56,616 nucleotides of DNA from Ilumatobacteraceae bacterium (GTDB taxonomy: Bacteria; Actinomycetota; Acidimicrobiia; Acidimicrobiales; Ilumatobacteraceae), in NCBI GenBank assembly GCA_024644465.1, contig JAHEKY010000010.1, forward strand, positions 1 to 56,616, written 5' to 3'. Shown here piece after piece: positions 25,136 through 32,715 of the stretch. The translations under genes and the position numbers were made by a program. How positions within the stretch are numbered: position 1 is the stretch's first letter; each line of letters begins with the position of its first letter. The notes under the pieces were generated by a model that had not been told where the DNA came from, searched no databases, and worked only from the letters and a program-made list of their open reading frames with translations.

Positions 25136-26763
25136 CAGGTATCACTCCCTGAAGTCGTGGCGACGTCGAGCGACGGCTCGGACGACATCACCGTCGGGGC
25201 GTCGACGAAGTTGGCGCGCGGCGCCGGGGAAGCCGTTGTCCACTCCAGCGTGTGGCCGTCGTAGGGGTTGTCGCCCGGCTCGTCGGCGGGAGCCCGCAGC
25301 GTCTTGGCGAGCAACCCGACGAAGGCGAGCACGGTGAGACCCATCAACACGTGGCCGACGAGCACGAGCACGCTGTAGACGTCGCGCGGAGTGTCGAAAC
25401 CCTCGACATAGCTCGGCAGCGACGCGAGCACCGTCGCGAGCAGGCCGAGGCCGGCGAGCGGGAGGAGGTGCGCGGCGGGCAGCGTTCGGCCCCAGAGCTT
25501 CGGCGCCCAGAAGGCGACGCCGCCCATGACGCCGAGCACAGCGCCGTAGACGACGTAGATCAGCGCCCCCTCCTCGAACACCGTGCCCTGGAGCGCGAGG
25601 TCTTCGATCGCGAACAGCGCGGTGCCGAGCATGCCCATCAGCACCATCCCGGCGCCGAGGAACCCGAACGCGAACGCGGGGGTGAGATTCGGCCGCACGC
25701 CCTTCGCGGGCTTGGCGAGGAACAGCGACATCAGGACGACGATCACGAGCCCGAGCAGCGGCAGCAGGTTGAACATCGCCCACGGCAGCGCATCGTCGAG
25801 CTTGGTGCGGACGTCGTTGCTGTCACCGATGAACAGGTCGCTGCCTGCCCACGGCAGGTTGTGGACCGCCTGCTGTGCGACGCCCGTGAATGCCGCGAAG
25901 CCGATCAGGCCGAGGCCGGCGAACATCACGCCACGCGCCGGCGTCCGCAGGCGGAACAGCAGCGGGGCACCTTCGGCGAGGACGCCGATCGCCGGGATCG
26001 CGAACAGGAACGTCGTCGGCTGGGTGAAGACCCACAGCGCCCACTCGTAGATGCCGGTGTTGCCGCCGAAGCCTTGCCGGGCGTTGCGGTGGTCCATGAA
26101 GAGATAGACGAGCGTGCCGAGCAGCACCGGCATCACCAGCAGCAGGCCGAGCGCGGTGACGAGCGCCGACATCGAGAAGAACGGGACCCGGCGCATCGTC
26201 ATCCCCGGCGCCCGGGTCGTCAGCACGCTCGTGGCGACCGCACCGGCGGCGGCGGCCAGACCGATCGCCATCAGGCCGTGCGAAGCGATGAAGAGGTCGA
26301 CCATGTCGGCGTTGCCGCCGAGCCCGCCGCCGTCGTTGGCGAGCGCGATCACGGTGAACACGAGGCCACCGAACCACAGCCAGAAACCGGCCGCGGCGAG
26401 CCGCGGGAACGCGAGCGCTCGGGCGCCGAGTTGCAGCGGGACGATCGCGACGCACAACCCGAGCGACAGCGGCAGCAGCGTGGCGAACACGAGGCTGACC
26501 CGCTGAGCGTCCAGGATCTGGGCGATCGCGTCCTGGTCGACGGTGGCGATGTCGGCGCGCTCGATGCCGAGCACGACGTTGACGACGACGGTCGCCAGCA
26601 GACCGAGCAGGCCACCGCCCAGGAACAGCCGGCCGATCTTCTTGTGATCGGTCGAGGTCGACCAGTCGGCCACGCCCGCCAGCACCGCTTCCAACTTGCT
26701 GTTGTCGTCCACGACGTCGCCGCTGCGAACGATCGTGTCGGAGGTGGGGTCAAGGGTGGTCAT
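25135..26763 (-). CDS. Haem-copper oxidase subunit I paralogue lacking all metal ligands
   Basis: Membrane protein of 542 residues that aligns along its length with CtaD: both share TDHKKIG, PLQLGARALAFPRL and TRAPGMTM segments. None of the six ligand histidines survives. CtaD His92 aligns with Gln87; CuB His270, 319 and 320 with Gln248, Gln297 and Gln298; His405 and His407 with Gly399 and Leu401. Glu272 and Tyr274 of the active site are Thr250 and Phe252. It therefore cannot hold haem or CuB in the usual way. The fold appears intact, with no stop or frameshift. First gene of the operon that contains ctaC, ctaD and ctaE. Probable role is structural or regulatory; not determined. Confidence 0.9.
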   Translation of the reverse strand: MTTLDPTSDTIVRSGDVVDDNSKLEAVLAGVADWSTSTDHKKIGRLFLGGGLLGLLATVVVNVVLGIERADIATVDQDAIAQILDAQRVSLVFATLLPLSLGLCVAIVPLQLGARALAFPRLAAAGFWLWFGGLVFTVIALANDGGGLGGNADMVDLFIASHGLMAIGLAAAAGAVATSVLTTRAPGMTMRRVPFFSMSALVTALGLLLVMPVLLGTLVYLFMDHRNARQGFGGNTGIYEWALWVFTQPTTFLFAIPAIGVLAEGAPLLFRLRTPARGVMFAGLGLIGFAAFTGVAQQAVHNLPWAGSDLFIGDSNDVRTKLDDALPWAMFNLLPLLGLVIVVLMSLFLAKPAKGVRPNLTPAFAFGFLGAGMVLMGMLGTALFAIEDLALQGTVFEEGALIYVVYGAVLGVMGGVAFWAPKLWGRTLPAAHLLPLAGLGLLATVLASLPSYVEGFDTPRDVYSVLVLVGHVLMGLTVLAFVGLLAKTLRAPADEPGDNPYDGHTLEWTTASPAPRANFVDAPTVMSSEPSLDVATTSGSDT

Positions 26764-26887
26764 GTGCAGTGGAGCTCACTCTGTTTCTTCGACGAACACC
26801 GTCTCATTGCGCAGCGGCGGGGCGACGATCTCGATGCGGTGGATCACAACGGCCCGAGACTACTTGCACGCGGCCATTTCGGCAGAA

Positions 26888-26916
26888 ATCATCCGCAGAT
26901 TCGTGAGGCTGTGCAA
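26888..26916 (-). promoter_or_regulatory. Candidate promoter of the oxidase operon
   Basis: On the minus strand TTGCAC (26911-26916) is followed after 17 bases by GATGAT (26888-26893), 125 bases before the first ATG. The 183-base gap between ctaB and the operon contains no gene that I can see. Match quality is moderate and has not been scored. Confidence 0.3.
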
Positions 26917-26946
26917 CGACCGCGTGGTCGTGGCGACGCACCGGTG

Positions 26947-27894
26947 TCACCAGCCGTACTCGACGAGCACGTCCAGCGTCATCGCGCCGAACAGCAACGT
27001 CACGTAGGTGATCGAGAATCCGAACAAGCGCATGCTCGCAGCGGGGCTCGGGCGCCGCTCCAACGCGATCGTGCCGGCGAGGAAGACCCCGCCGAGGACG
27101 ACGGCGGCCACACCGTAGATCCAGCCGAGGTCGGCGACCGGGATCAGGACGAGCGTCGCCACGACGAGCGCGATCGTGTACCAGATCATCTGGCGGACCG
27201 CCTGCGCGAGCGGTACGACCGCCGGCAGCATCGGCACCTCGGCGGCCCGATAGTCGTCTGCGTACTTCACCGCGAGCGCCCAGAAGTGCGGCGGTGTCCA
27301 CAGGAACATCGCCGCGAACAGCACGATCGGCGTCCAGGCGAGCGAGTCCTGCACGGCCGCCCAGCCGACGAGCACGGGCACGGCGCCCGCTGCGCCGCCG
27401 ATGACGATGTTCTGCCGGCTCGTCCGCTTCAGCCACAGCGTGTAGACCCCGATGTAGAAGGCCGCCGCGGACAGCGCGAGCACGGCCGAGAGCAGATTCG
27501 CTCCGGCCCAGAGGACCACGAACGCGCCGACCTGGAGGGCGACGGCGAAGACCAGCGCATTGCGCGGCGCGATCATCCCGGTCACGAGCGGCCGGGTCTG
27601 CGTGCGCTGCATCAACGCATCGATGTCGCGATCGACGTACATGTTGACCGCGTTCGCGCCGCCCGCCGAGAGCGCACCGCCGATCAAAGTGATCACGACG
27701 AGCGAGGTCGGGGGCCAACCGCGGGCCGCGAGCACCATCGTCGGGACCGTCGTGATCAGCAGCAACTCGATGATCCGGGGCTTCGTCAACGCGACGTAGG
27801 CACCGATGACGCTCGTCGGGTTCCGCCGGGACGCATGACCGACGCCGCCCGGCGCGAGCCGGGACGGGACGAGAGGGCGGGAGCCGACGGCCAT
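26947..27894 (-). CDS. ctaB: Protohaem IX farnesyltransferase (haem O synthase)
   Basis: UbiA-family prenyltransferase of 315 residues that farnesylates haem B to haem O for oxidase assembly. Allylic diphosphate/Mg sites are NAVNMYVDRDIDALMQRT and YADDYRAAEVPMLP. Nine helices are apparent, starting with ALTKPRIIELLLI. Transcribed in the same direction as, and just upstream of, the oxidase operon. A divergent gene begins 67 bases from its start. No ctaA (haem A synthase) is in the window. Confidence 0.95.
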   Translation of the reverse strand: MAVGSRPLVPSRLAPGGVGHASRRNPTSVIGAYVALTKPRIIELLLITTVPTMVLAARGWPPTSLVVITLIGGALSAGGANAVNMYVDRDIDALMQRTQTRPLVTGMIAPRNALVFAVALQVGAFVVLWAGANLLSAVLALSAAAFYIGVYTLWLKRTSRQNIVIGGAAGAVPVLVGWAAVQDSLAWTPIVLFAAMFLWTPPHFWALAVKYADDYRAAEVPMLPAVVPLAQAVRQMIWYTIALVVATLVLIPVADLGWIYGVAAVVLGGVFLAGTIALERRPSPAASMRLFGFSITYVTLLFGAMTLDVLVEYGW

Positions 27895-27961
27895 GTTGCT
27901 GGAGTGTACGACTTCGTTGCCGACGCGGCTGCGCCCGCCGCGGCGCCGATAGGTTCACGTC

Positions 27962-28840
27962 GTGGGGCGTCGGTACGAGACAGTGTCGTTTCTGAGCGAC
28001 TTCGGCGTCGAGGACGAGTTCGTCGGCGTCGTCAAGTCCGTGATGCGCGAGATCGCCCCCCATGCGGTGGTCATCGACCTCACCCACGGCATCGCCCCGT
28101 TCGACGTGCGCGGCGGCTCGCTCGCGCTCGCCCGCAGCATCGGCTACGTCGCCTCGGGGGTCGTGATGGCGATCGTCGACCCCGGCGTTGCGTCGGCGCG
28201 CAAGGGTGTCGCGATCGAGGTCGCGGGTGGCGAAGGCGTGTTGGTCGGCCCGGACAACGGGGTGCTCGCGCCGGCGGTGTCGATGGCCGGCGGTGCCGGC
28301 CGCGCCGTCGAGCTGACCAACGCGGAATACCAACTGCACGCCGTCGGCGCCACCTTCGCGGGGCGGGACATCTTCGGCCCGGCCGCCGCCCACCTCTGCA
28401 ACGGTGTCGACCTGATGGAGCTCGGCGACCCGGTGGACGCCGACCTCCTCCTTCCCGGGGTGATCCCCCTCCCGCAGGCCGATGAGGCGACCGTGATCGC
28501 GCAGGTGCTCTGGGTCGACCGGTTCGGCAACGCGCAACTCAACGTCGGCCCCGACGACGTCCCCCGCGGCTTCGGCGAACAGATCACCATCCGGATCCAC
28601 ACGCCGACCGATCCGTCCGGCGGCACGACCCGCAGTGCCCGCCGCGCCACATCGTATGCCGAGCTCAGCGGCGGCGCGATCGGCCTGGTCGTCGACTCGA
28701 GCGGCATGATCGCGGTGGCGATGGACCAGCGATCGGCGGCGAACGAGCTCGGTCTCGACGTCGGTGACCAGGTGACGCTGACCTCGGGTGACGACGATGT
28801 CGCCGCGCACCCGCAGCCGGTATCGATCCGGCCGCACTGA
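27962..28840 (+). CDS. SAM hydroxide adenosyltransferase (DUF62)
   Basis: Cytoplasmic enzyme of 292 residues that hydrolyses S-adenosylmethionine to adenosine and methionine, related to the fluorinase/chlorinase family. Motifs are SFLSDFG near the N-terminus (substrate Asp), VDPGVASARKG (the hydroxide-forming region), VGPDNGVL, and WVDRFGNAQLN. The halogenase-specific insertion loop is absent, so hydroxide is the expected nucleophile. GTG start. It is divergent from ctaB and convergent with proC. Confidence 0.87.
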   Translation: MGRRYETVSFLSDFGVEDEFVGVVKSVMREIAPHAVVIDLTHGIAPFDVRGGSLALARSIGYVASGVVMAIVDPGVASARKGVAIEVAGGEGVLVGPDNGVLAPAVSMAGGAGRAVELTNAEYQLHAVGATFAGRDIFGPAAAHLCNGVDLMELGDPVDADLLLPGVIPLPQADEATVIAQVLWVDRFGNAQLNVGPDDVPRGFGEQITIRIHTPTDPSGGTTRSARRATSYAELSGGAIGLVVDSSGMIAVAMDQRSAANELGLDVGDQVTLTSGDDDVAAHPQPVSIRPH

Positions 28841-28882
28841 CCGCCACCCCCGAGTCGTCGCGAGGTCGCGGACAGATGGCCC

Positions 28883-28912
28883 TTGTCACTGTGGTGGTCG
28901 GTCACCTATCGT
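28883..28912 (+). promoter_or_regulatory. Promoter-like sequence in a convergent gap
   Basis: TTGTCA (28883-28888), 18 bases, TATCGT (28907-28912) on the plus strand, with a small inverted repeat GTCAC-N5-GTGAC overlapping the -10. It sits between two converging genes (178-base gap) and would drive RNA antisense to proC. No plausible plus-strand gene follows. Visual match only. Confidence 0.25.
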
Positions 28913-29018
28913 GACATCCGTGGAAACGCGTTCGTCGGCAACGACGAACAGCGCGTAACGGAGCCGGTGTCATCTGGGGGGTTGGCATCGGCTCTGTCGC
29001 GTCCGGCCGAGCGCGTTC

Positions 29019-29810
29019 TCAGCCGAGTTCGCGACTGCGTTCGGTCGCCGCGCGGACCGCGGCCGCGAAGGCATCGCGCACCGCGCGGTCTTCGAGGACG
29101 CGCACGCCCGCTGCCGTCGTTCCGCCGGGCGACGTCACCTTCGCGCGGAGCCCCGCCGGGTCGCCATCGCGGGCGAGCAATGTCGACGCGCCGAGCAGCA
29201 GTTGCGCGACGACCCGATCCGCGACGTCGGCGGCGATGCCCTCGGCGACGGCGGCCGCTGTCAACGCCTCGGCAACGAAGAAGACGTAGGCGGGTCCCGA
29301 GCCGGCGACGCCGGTGAACGCGTCGAGTTGCTCCTCGGGCAACCGGTCGACGATGCCGACGGCCGAGAGGATCGACTCGGCCCACACGAGGTCGTCCTCG
29401 GTCGCTGCGCCTCCGCCGGCGATCGCGGCGGTGCCGAGGCCGACCAGCGCCGGCGTGTTCGGCATCGCCCGGATGACACTGACGCCGTCGCCCGTCGCGG
29501 CCTCCAGGGCGCGCACGCCGACACCGGCCGCGATCGACAAGATGCGTGTCGCGCCTGCTGCTGCCGCGGCGGCGGCCGCAGTCGTGGCGTCACCCGGCTT
29601 GACCGCCAGCACCGCGGCGTCGGCCGCCGGCATCGAGTCGACGATCGGCACGTCGGGAAACAGCGTCCGCAACTCCTCCCGGCGCGCCTCCAGGACCTCG
29701 ACGACGGCGAGCCGATCGGCCGCGAACGCGTTCGACGCGAGGATGCCGCCGAGCAGCGCGGCGCCCATGTTCCCTCCGCCGACGATCACGAGTTCGCGCG
29801 CGCTGTCCAT
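29019..29810 (-). CDS. proC: Pyrroline-5-carboxylate reductase
   Basis: Last enzyme of proline synthesis, reducing P5C with NADPH; 263 residues, the normal length. N-terminal Rossmann motif LVIVGGGNMGAALLGG, then VIRAMPNTPALVG and the C-terminal signature GSGPAYVFFVAEAL with KVTSPGGTTAAG. The complete set of family signatures is present. The 139 bases before its start show nothing notable. Confidence 0.95.
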   Translation of the reverse strand: MDSARELVIVGGGNMGAALLGGILASNAFAADRLAVVEVLEARREELRTLFPDVPIVDSMPAADAAVLAVKPGDATTAAAAAAAAGATRILSIAAGVGVRALEAATGDGVSVIRAMPNTPALVGLGTAAIAGGGAATEDDLVWAESILSAVGIVDRLPEEQLDAFTGVAGSGPAYVFFVAEALTAAAVAEGIAADVADRVVAQLLLGASTLLARDGDPAGLRAKVTSPGGTTAAGVRVLEDRAVRDAFAAAVRAATERSRELG

Positions 29811-29949
29811 CGCGCCGACGCTACCGGTGCGCCGCGCCCTGCCCGTGGTGCGGCCGCCCGGGCGGGTACGAGGGACCGACTCCCCCGAGACGTACCCACC
29901 CGGACACTCCCCAGTGGGCGCGGCGACGAGTGGAGCGGAACCGCCGCGG

Positions 29950-30417
29950 TCAACTCCCCGGCGCGAACCGGCTCGCGAAGCCGATCCGCAGGAGCGCCTG
30001 GAAACACAGCTCGACCTGCGCGTACAGCGTGCCGATCACCCGGTCGAGTTCGGCGAACGCGACATGGCTCACCGGCATCTCACCGCGCAGGAAGATCGCG
30101 TCCTCGAACCCGATCGAGAAGTGGGCCCCGACGAGGCGGTCGTTGCGACGGAGCAGGTGCTCGTACAGCTCGGCATGTTGCTCCTCGGGCGCGGGCATCA
30201 CGTACGTCTCGTACTTCAGCGTGCGCTGTCCGAGCGTCAGCCACACGGCGGTGAAGTCCTTCTCGTCGCCGCGCATCCGGACGTACCACCGGATCGCATC
30301 GTCGTCGGACCGCTCGACCGCGACGATGTGGTCGTGGGCGCCCTGCAGCTCTGCCAGCCAGCCGTCGACCCGGGCCTCGAGCTCCGCCAGAGCAGCGCTG
30401 TCGTAGGCGTCGGTCAC
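29950..30417 (-). CDS. YbjN-domain protein, mshA neighbour
   Basis: Small soluble protein of 155 residues with the YbjN (type III secretion chaperone-like) fold: WYVRMRGDEKDFTAVWLTLGQ, LKYETYVMPAPEE and the C-terminal helix LDRVIGTLYAQVELCFQALL. It overlaps mshA by ATGA. The same arrangement occurs in Mycobacterium tuberculosis (Rv0486 mshA, Rv0487), so the link to mycothiol metabolism is conserved although the biochemical role is unknown. Confidence 0.8.
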   Translation of the reverse strand: MTDAYDSAALAELEARVDGWLAELQGAHDHIVAVERSDDDAIRWYVRMRGDEKDFTAVWLTLGQRTLKYETYVMPAPEEQHAELYEHLLRRNDRLVGAHFSIGFEDAIFLRGEMPVSHVAFAELDRVIGTLYAQVELCFQALLRIGFASRFAPGS

Positions 30418-31640
30418 GTGGGGTCCTCACAACTGACGAGCGGGCCGGCGGCGATGTCCTCGTACAGCGCGCGCAGCTTCGCGGCCGCGGCGCGCCACGT
30501 GTAGTGCCGCGCCCGCTCGACCGCTGCCGTGCGCATCGCGGCCTGCATCGACGGATCGTCGAGGATGCGCGCCACCGCCTTGGCGTAGTCGGCCGGGTCG
30601 CGCCCCTCGACCAGGAAGCCGGTCGAGCCGTCGTCGACGAGGCTCAGCAGACCGCCGACCGCGCTGGCGACGACCGGGATGCCCGACGCGGCGGCTTCCA
30701 GGGCGACGAGGCCGAAGCTCTCGCTCCGGCTCGGGACGACGACGACATCGGCGGCCCGATACCAGGACGACAGGATGTGGTGGGGCTGCGGCTCGACGAA
30801 GTTCACCTGATCGTGAATGTCGAGTTCGTCGACGAGCGCGCGGGCGTCGGCCGCGTGGTCGTCGCCGTCGTGGCCGCTCGCGCCACCGACGATCGCCAGC
30901 TGGACGTCGGGACGATTGAGCTCGGCGAGCGCCCGGATCGCGAGATCGGGACCCTTCAGCGGTTGCAGTCGCCCGACGAACAGCACCAACGGCCGATCGC
31001 GCGCGTCGCCGATCGCCGTTCTCGCGCCGGCGCGGTCGCCGGGTGCGAAGAAGGCGTGCTCGACGCCCGGCGCGATGATCTCGATCCGGCCGTGGGGGTC
31101 GCCGTACAACCGCCGGAACTGGGACTCCTCCGCCGGGCTGCTGACGCAGATCGCGTCCGAGCACTGGATGATCTCCGCCTCCGCCCGATCCCGCCACACC
31201 GGTTCCGGATCGCCGCCCTCTGCCTTGACGCGCGCCAGTGTGTGGAACGTCGAGACGAACGGCACGTCGAGCACGTGCTTGAGATGGTGCCCGACGACAC
31301 CGCTCAGCCAGTAGTTGCCGTGGATGACGTCCGGGCGACCGTGCTGCTCGATCCAGTGCGTGACGCCGGCACAGAACTTGTCGGACACCTCCGGGAGTGC
31401 CTCCTTCGGCAGGTGGTGCGGACCTGCCTCGATGTGCACCACCCTGTGGCCCGGTTCGACGAGCACCTCGGGGGGCAGACCCTCGCGATCGGCGCGGGTG
31501 AACGTCGTGCACTCGAGGCCGCTCTGGGACAGCGACGACACCAGCTCGCGCACGTAGACGTTCATCCCACCGCTGTCGCCCGAGCCGGGCTGCAGCAGTG
31601 GCGACGTGTGTAGCGAGATCACTGCGACTCGATGCACCAC
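30414..31640 (-). CDS. mshA: D-inositol-3-phosphate glycosyltransferase
   Basis: GT4 enzyme of 408 residues that joins N-acetylglucosamine to 1L-inositol-1-phosphate, the first step of mycothiol synthesis. The N-terminal signature SLHTSPLLQPGSGDSGGMNV is the acceptor loop typical of MshA and sucrose-phosphate-synthase-like enzymes. The donor site has VGRLQPLKGPDL and ESFGLVALEAAASGIPVV. Length and start are normal. No other msh gene lies in the window. Confidence 0.93.
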   Translation of the reverse strand: MVHRVAVISLHTSPLLQPGSGDSGGMNVYVRELVSSLSQSGLECTTFTRADREGLPPEVLVEPGHRVVHIEAGPHHLPKEALPEVSDKFCAGVTHWIEQHGRPDVIHGNYWLSGVVGHHLKHVLDVPFVSTFHTLARVKAEGGDPEPVWRDRAEAEIIQCSDAICVSSPAEESQFRRLYGDPHGRIEIIAPGVEHAFFAPGDRAGARTAIGDARDRPLVLFVGRLQPLKGPDLAIRALAELNRPDVQLAIVGGASGHDGDDHAADARALVDELDIHDQVNFVEPQPHHILSSWYRAADVVVVPSRSESFGLVALEAAASGIPVVASAVGGLLSLVDDGSTGFLVEGRDPADYAKAVARILDDPSMQAAMRTAAVERARHYTWRAAAAKLRALYEDIAAGPLVSCEDPT

Positions 31641-31706
31641 CGCACAGACGCTAACAACGGCCGCCCGGATCTGGCCCGAGACGGTGCGCGGCCGGCCCGC
31701 GGAGGA

Positions 31707-32207
31707 TCAGTCGGCGAGCAGCGAATCGACGCTGGCTTCGCCGCTGCGGTACCGCTTGACGAGTTCTGCGCTGAGCTCGTCGAGCCGGTCGAAGCGCTCG
31801 CGGCGATTCGAGGAGACCTTCGCCTCGAACGCGGCGACCGCGTCCCCCAGGGCAGCGAGCTCTTCGGTGCTCAGCTCCTCGAGCCGGCCGAAGTGGAGTT
31901 CGGCGCAGAGCGTCTCGAGTTCGTCGACCAACGGATTCTCGCTGAGGTCCTCGGTCGGCCGCGGCGGGCGGGCGGGGCCGCCGGTCAGGTGATGCGAGAG
32001 CACTTCGCCGATCTGACCCCCGAGGTCGGCGTCCGGGCCGGCATCGCGGCGCCCCTGCTCGGTCTGCACGAGATCGAGCCGCGCCTGCGCCACGCGCCGG
32101 GCGTACGACACGACGTCGTCCTCGTGCTGCAACCGCTGGCGCAACGCCCGCAGCTCGGTCAGGGAGAGCTCCGCAGGATCTCGGTGTTCGACATCGGTCT
32201 CGGTCAC
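31707..32207 (-). CDS. RsiG-like (AmfC-like) anti-sigma-type protein with c-di-GMP signature
   Basis: Helical protein of 166 residues. In its N-terminal region S-x2-R-x3-Q-x3-D occurs exactly (SYARRVAQARLD), with Asp in place of the leading Glu of the E-x3-S-x2-R-x3-Q-x3-D signature that binds c-di-GMP in Streptomyces RsiG, the anti-sigma of WhiG. The C-terminal half is charged and coiled-coil like. GTG start chosen because it forms GTGA with the upstream MoaD-like stop and has GGAGG 6 bases before it; an ATG two codons upstream would lie directly on that ribosome site. Whether it binds a sigma factor is inferred. No sigma gene is in the window. Confidence 0.72.
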   Translation of the reverse strand: MTETDVEHRDPAELSLTELRALRQRLQHEDDVVSYARRVAQARLDLVQTEQGRRDAGPDADLGGQIGEVLSHHLTGGPARPPRPTEDLSENPLVDELETLCAELHFGRLEELSTEELAALGDAVAAFEAKVSSNRRERFDRLDELSAELVKRYRSGEASVDSLLAD

Positions 32208-32446
32208 AGGCATCCTCCAGATACGGGCGGAAGCACCGCCACTTCGTCGTTCGGCCCGACCGCGGTCTCGAGACCGACGGCATCGCCGTTGACCCAGATA
32301 CGACACGTCGGCAGCACGTCGCTGAACCGTGGGCCGTAGCGTTGCTCGGCCGCCGTCAGTACGTCGGCCACCGTTGCACCGTCGAGCGCGTCGCGGGCCG
32401 TGCCGGCGGCCTCGCGGGCCGAAGCAAACAGTCGCACTCTCGCCAT
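32204..32446 (-). CDS. MoaD/ThiS-like sulfur carrier ending in GGCL
   Basis: Ubiquitin-like protein of 80 residues: MARVRLFASAREAAGTAR, then VADVLTAAEQRYG and the C-terminal run DEVAVLPPVSGG. Canonical MoaD ends at the diglycine, which is adenylated and thiocarboxylated; here Cys-Leu follows, so the diglycine is masked. QbsE and similar carriers end GGCF and are opened by a JAMM peptidase. It may thus need processing before acting in molybdopterin or another sulfur transfer. The two Gly codons also provide the ribosome site of the next gene. No MoaE is adjacent. Confidence 0.78.
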   Translation of the reverse strand: MARVRLFASAREAAGTARDALDGATVADVLTAAEQRYGPRFSDVLPTCRIWVNGDAVGLETAVGPNDEVAVLPPVSGGCL

Positions 32447-32715
32447 CGCCACCAATCTACCGGCCCTGCGAGGCCGGAACCGAGACGCTTGCCCGGGCCG
32501 GCTGGCGACGAGCCGGCACGTCGCGATGGCACCCGGCGATCTCATCGCGTCGTCATCGGCACATTCGGCGCCGGACTTGAGCAGAATCTGGAGAAATTTC
32601 TGGCGATCATCGGCTGCCCGCGCGAACAGCCAGTTCAGAGCCCATTTCTCGGAACGAGACGTCGTGGTGCGCGCCGTCCGACCGACGGGTGCCACCCGTC
32701 TCGGCCGCCTCGAGG
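32447..32715. other. 269-base gap with a small hairpin
   Basis: No credible gene is visible. A 7-base hairpin (GACGGGT, loop gcc, ACCCGTC; 32684-32700) lies 16 bases past the stop of the membrane protein gene (minus strand) and could be its weak terminator, but no U-tract follows. The rest should include the promoter of the MoaD-like gene; no clear -35/-10 pair was found. Confidence 0.35.

Noticed and set aside
25252-28485. Very long open frame (over 1000 codons) on the plus strand opposite the oxidase genes
   Set aside because: It is antisense to the metal-free subunit I gene and ctaB, is extremely rich in Arg, Gly, Glu and Asp and has no recognisable domain. It is a by-product of GC-rich third positions.
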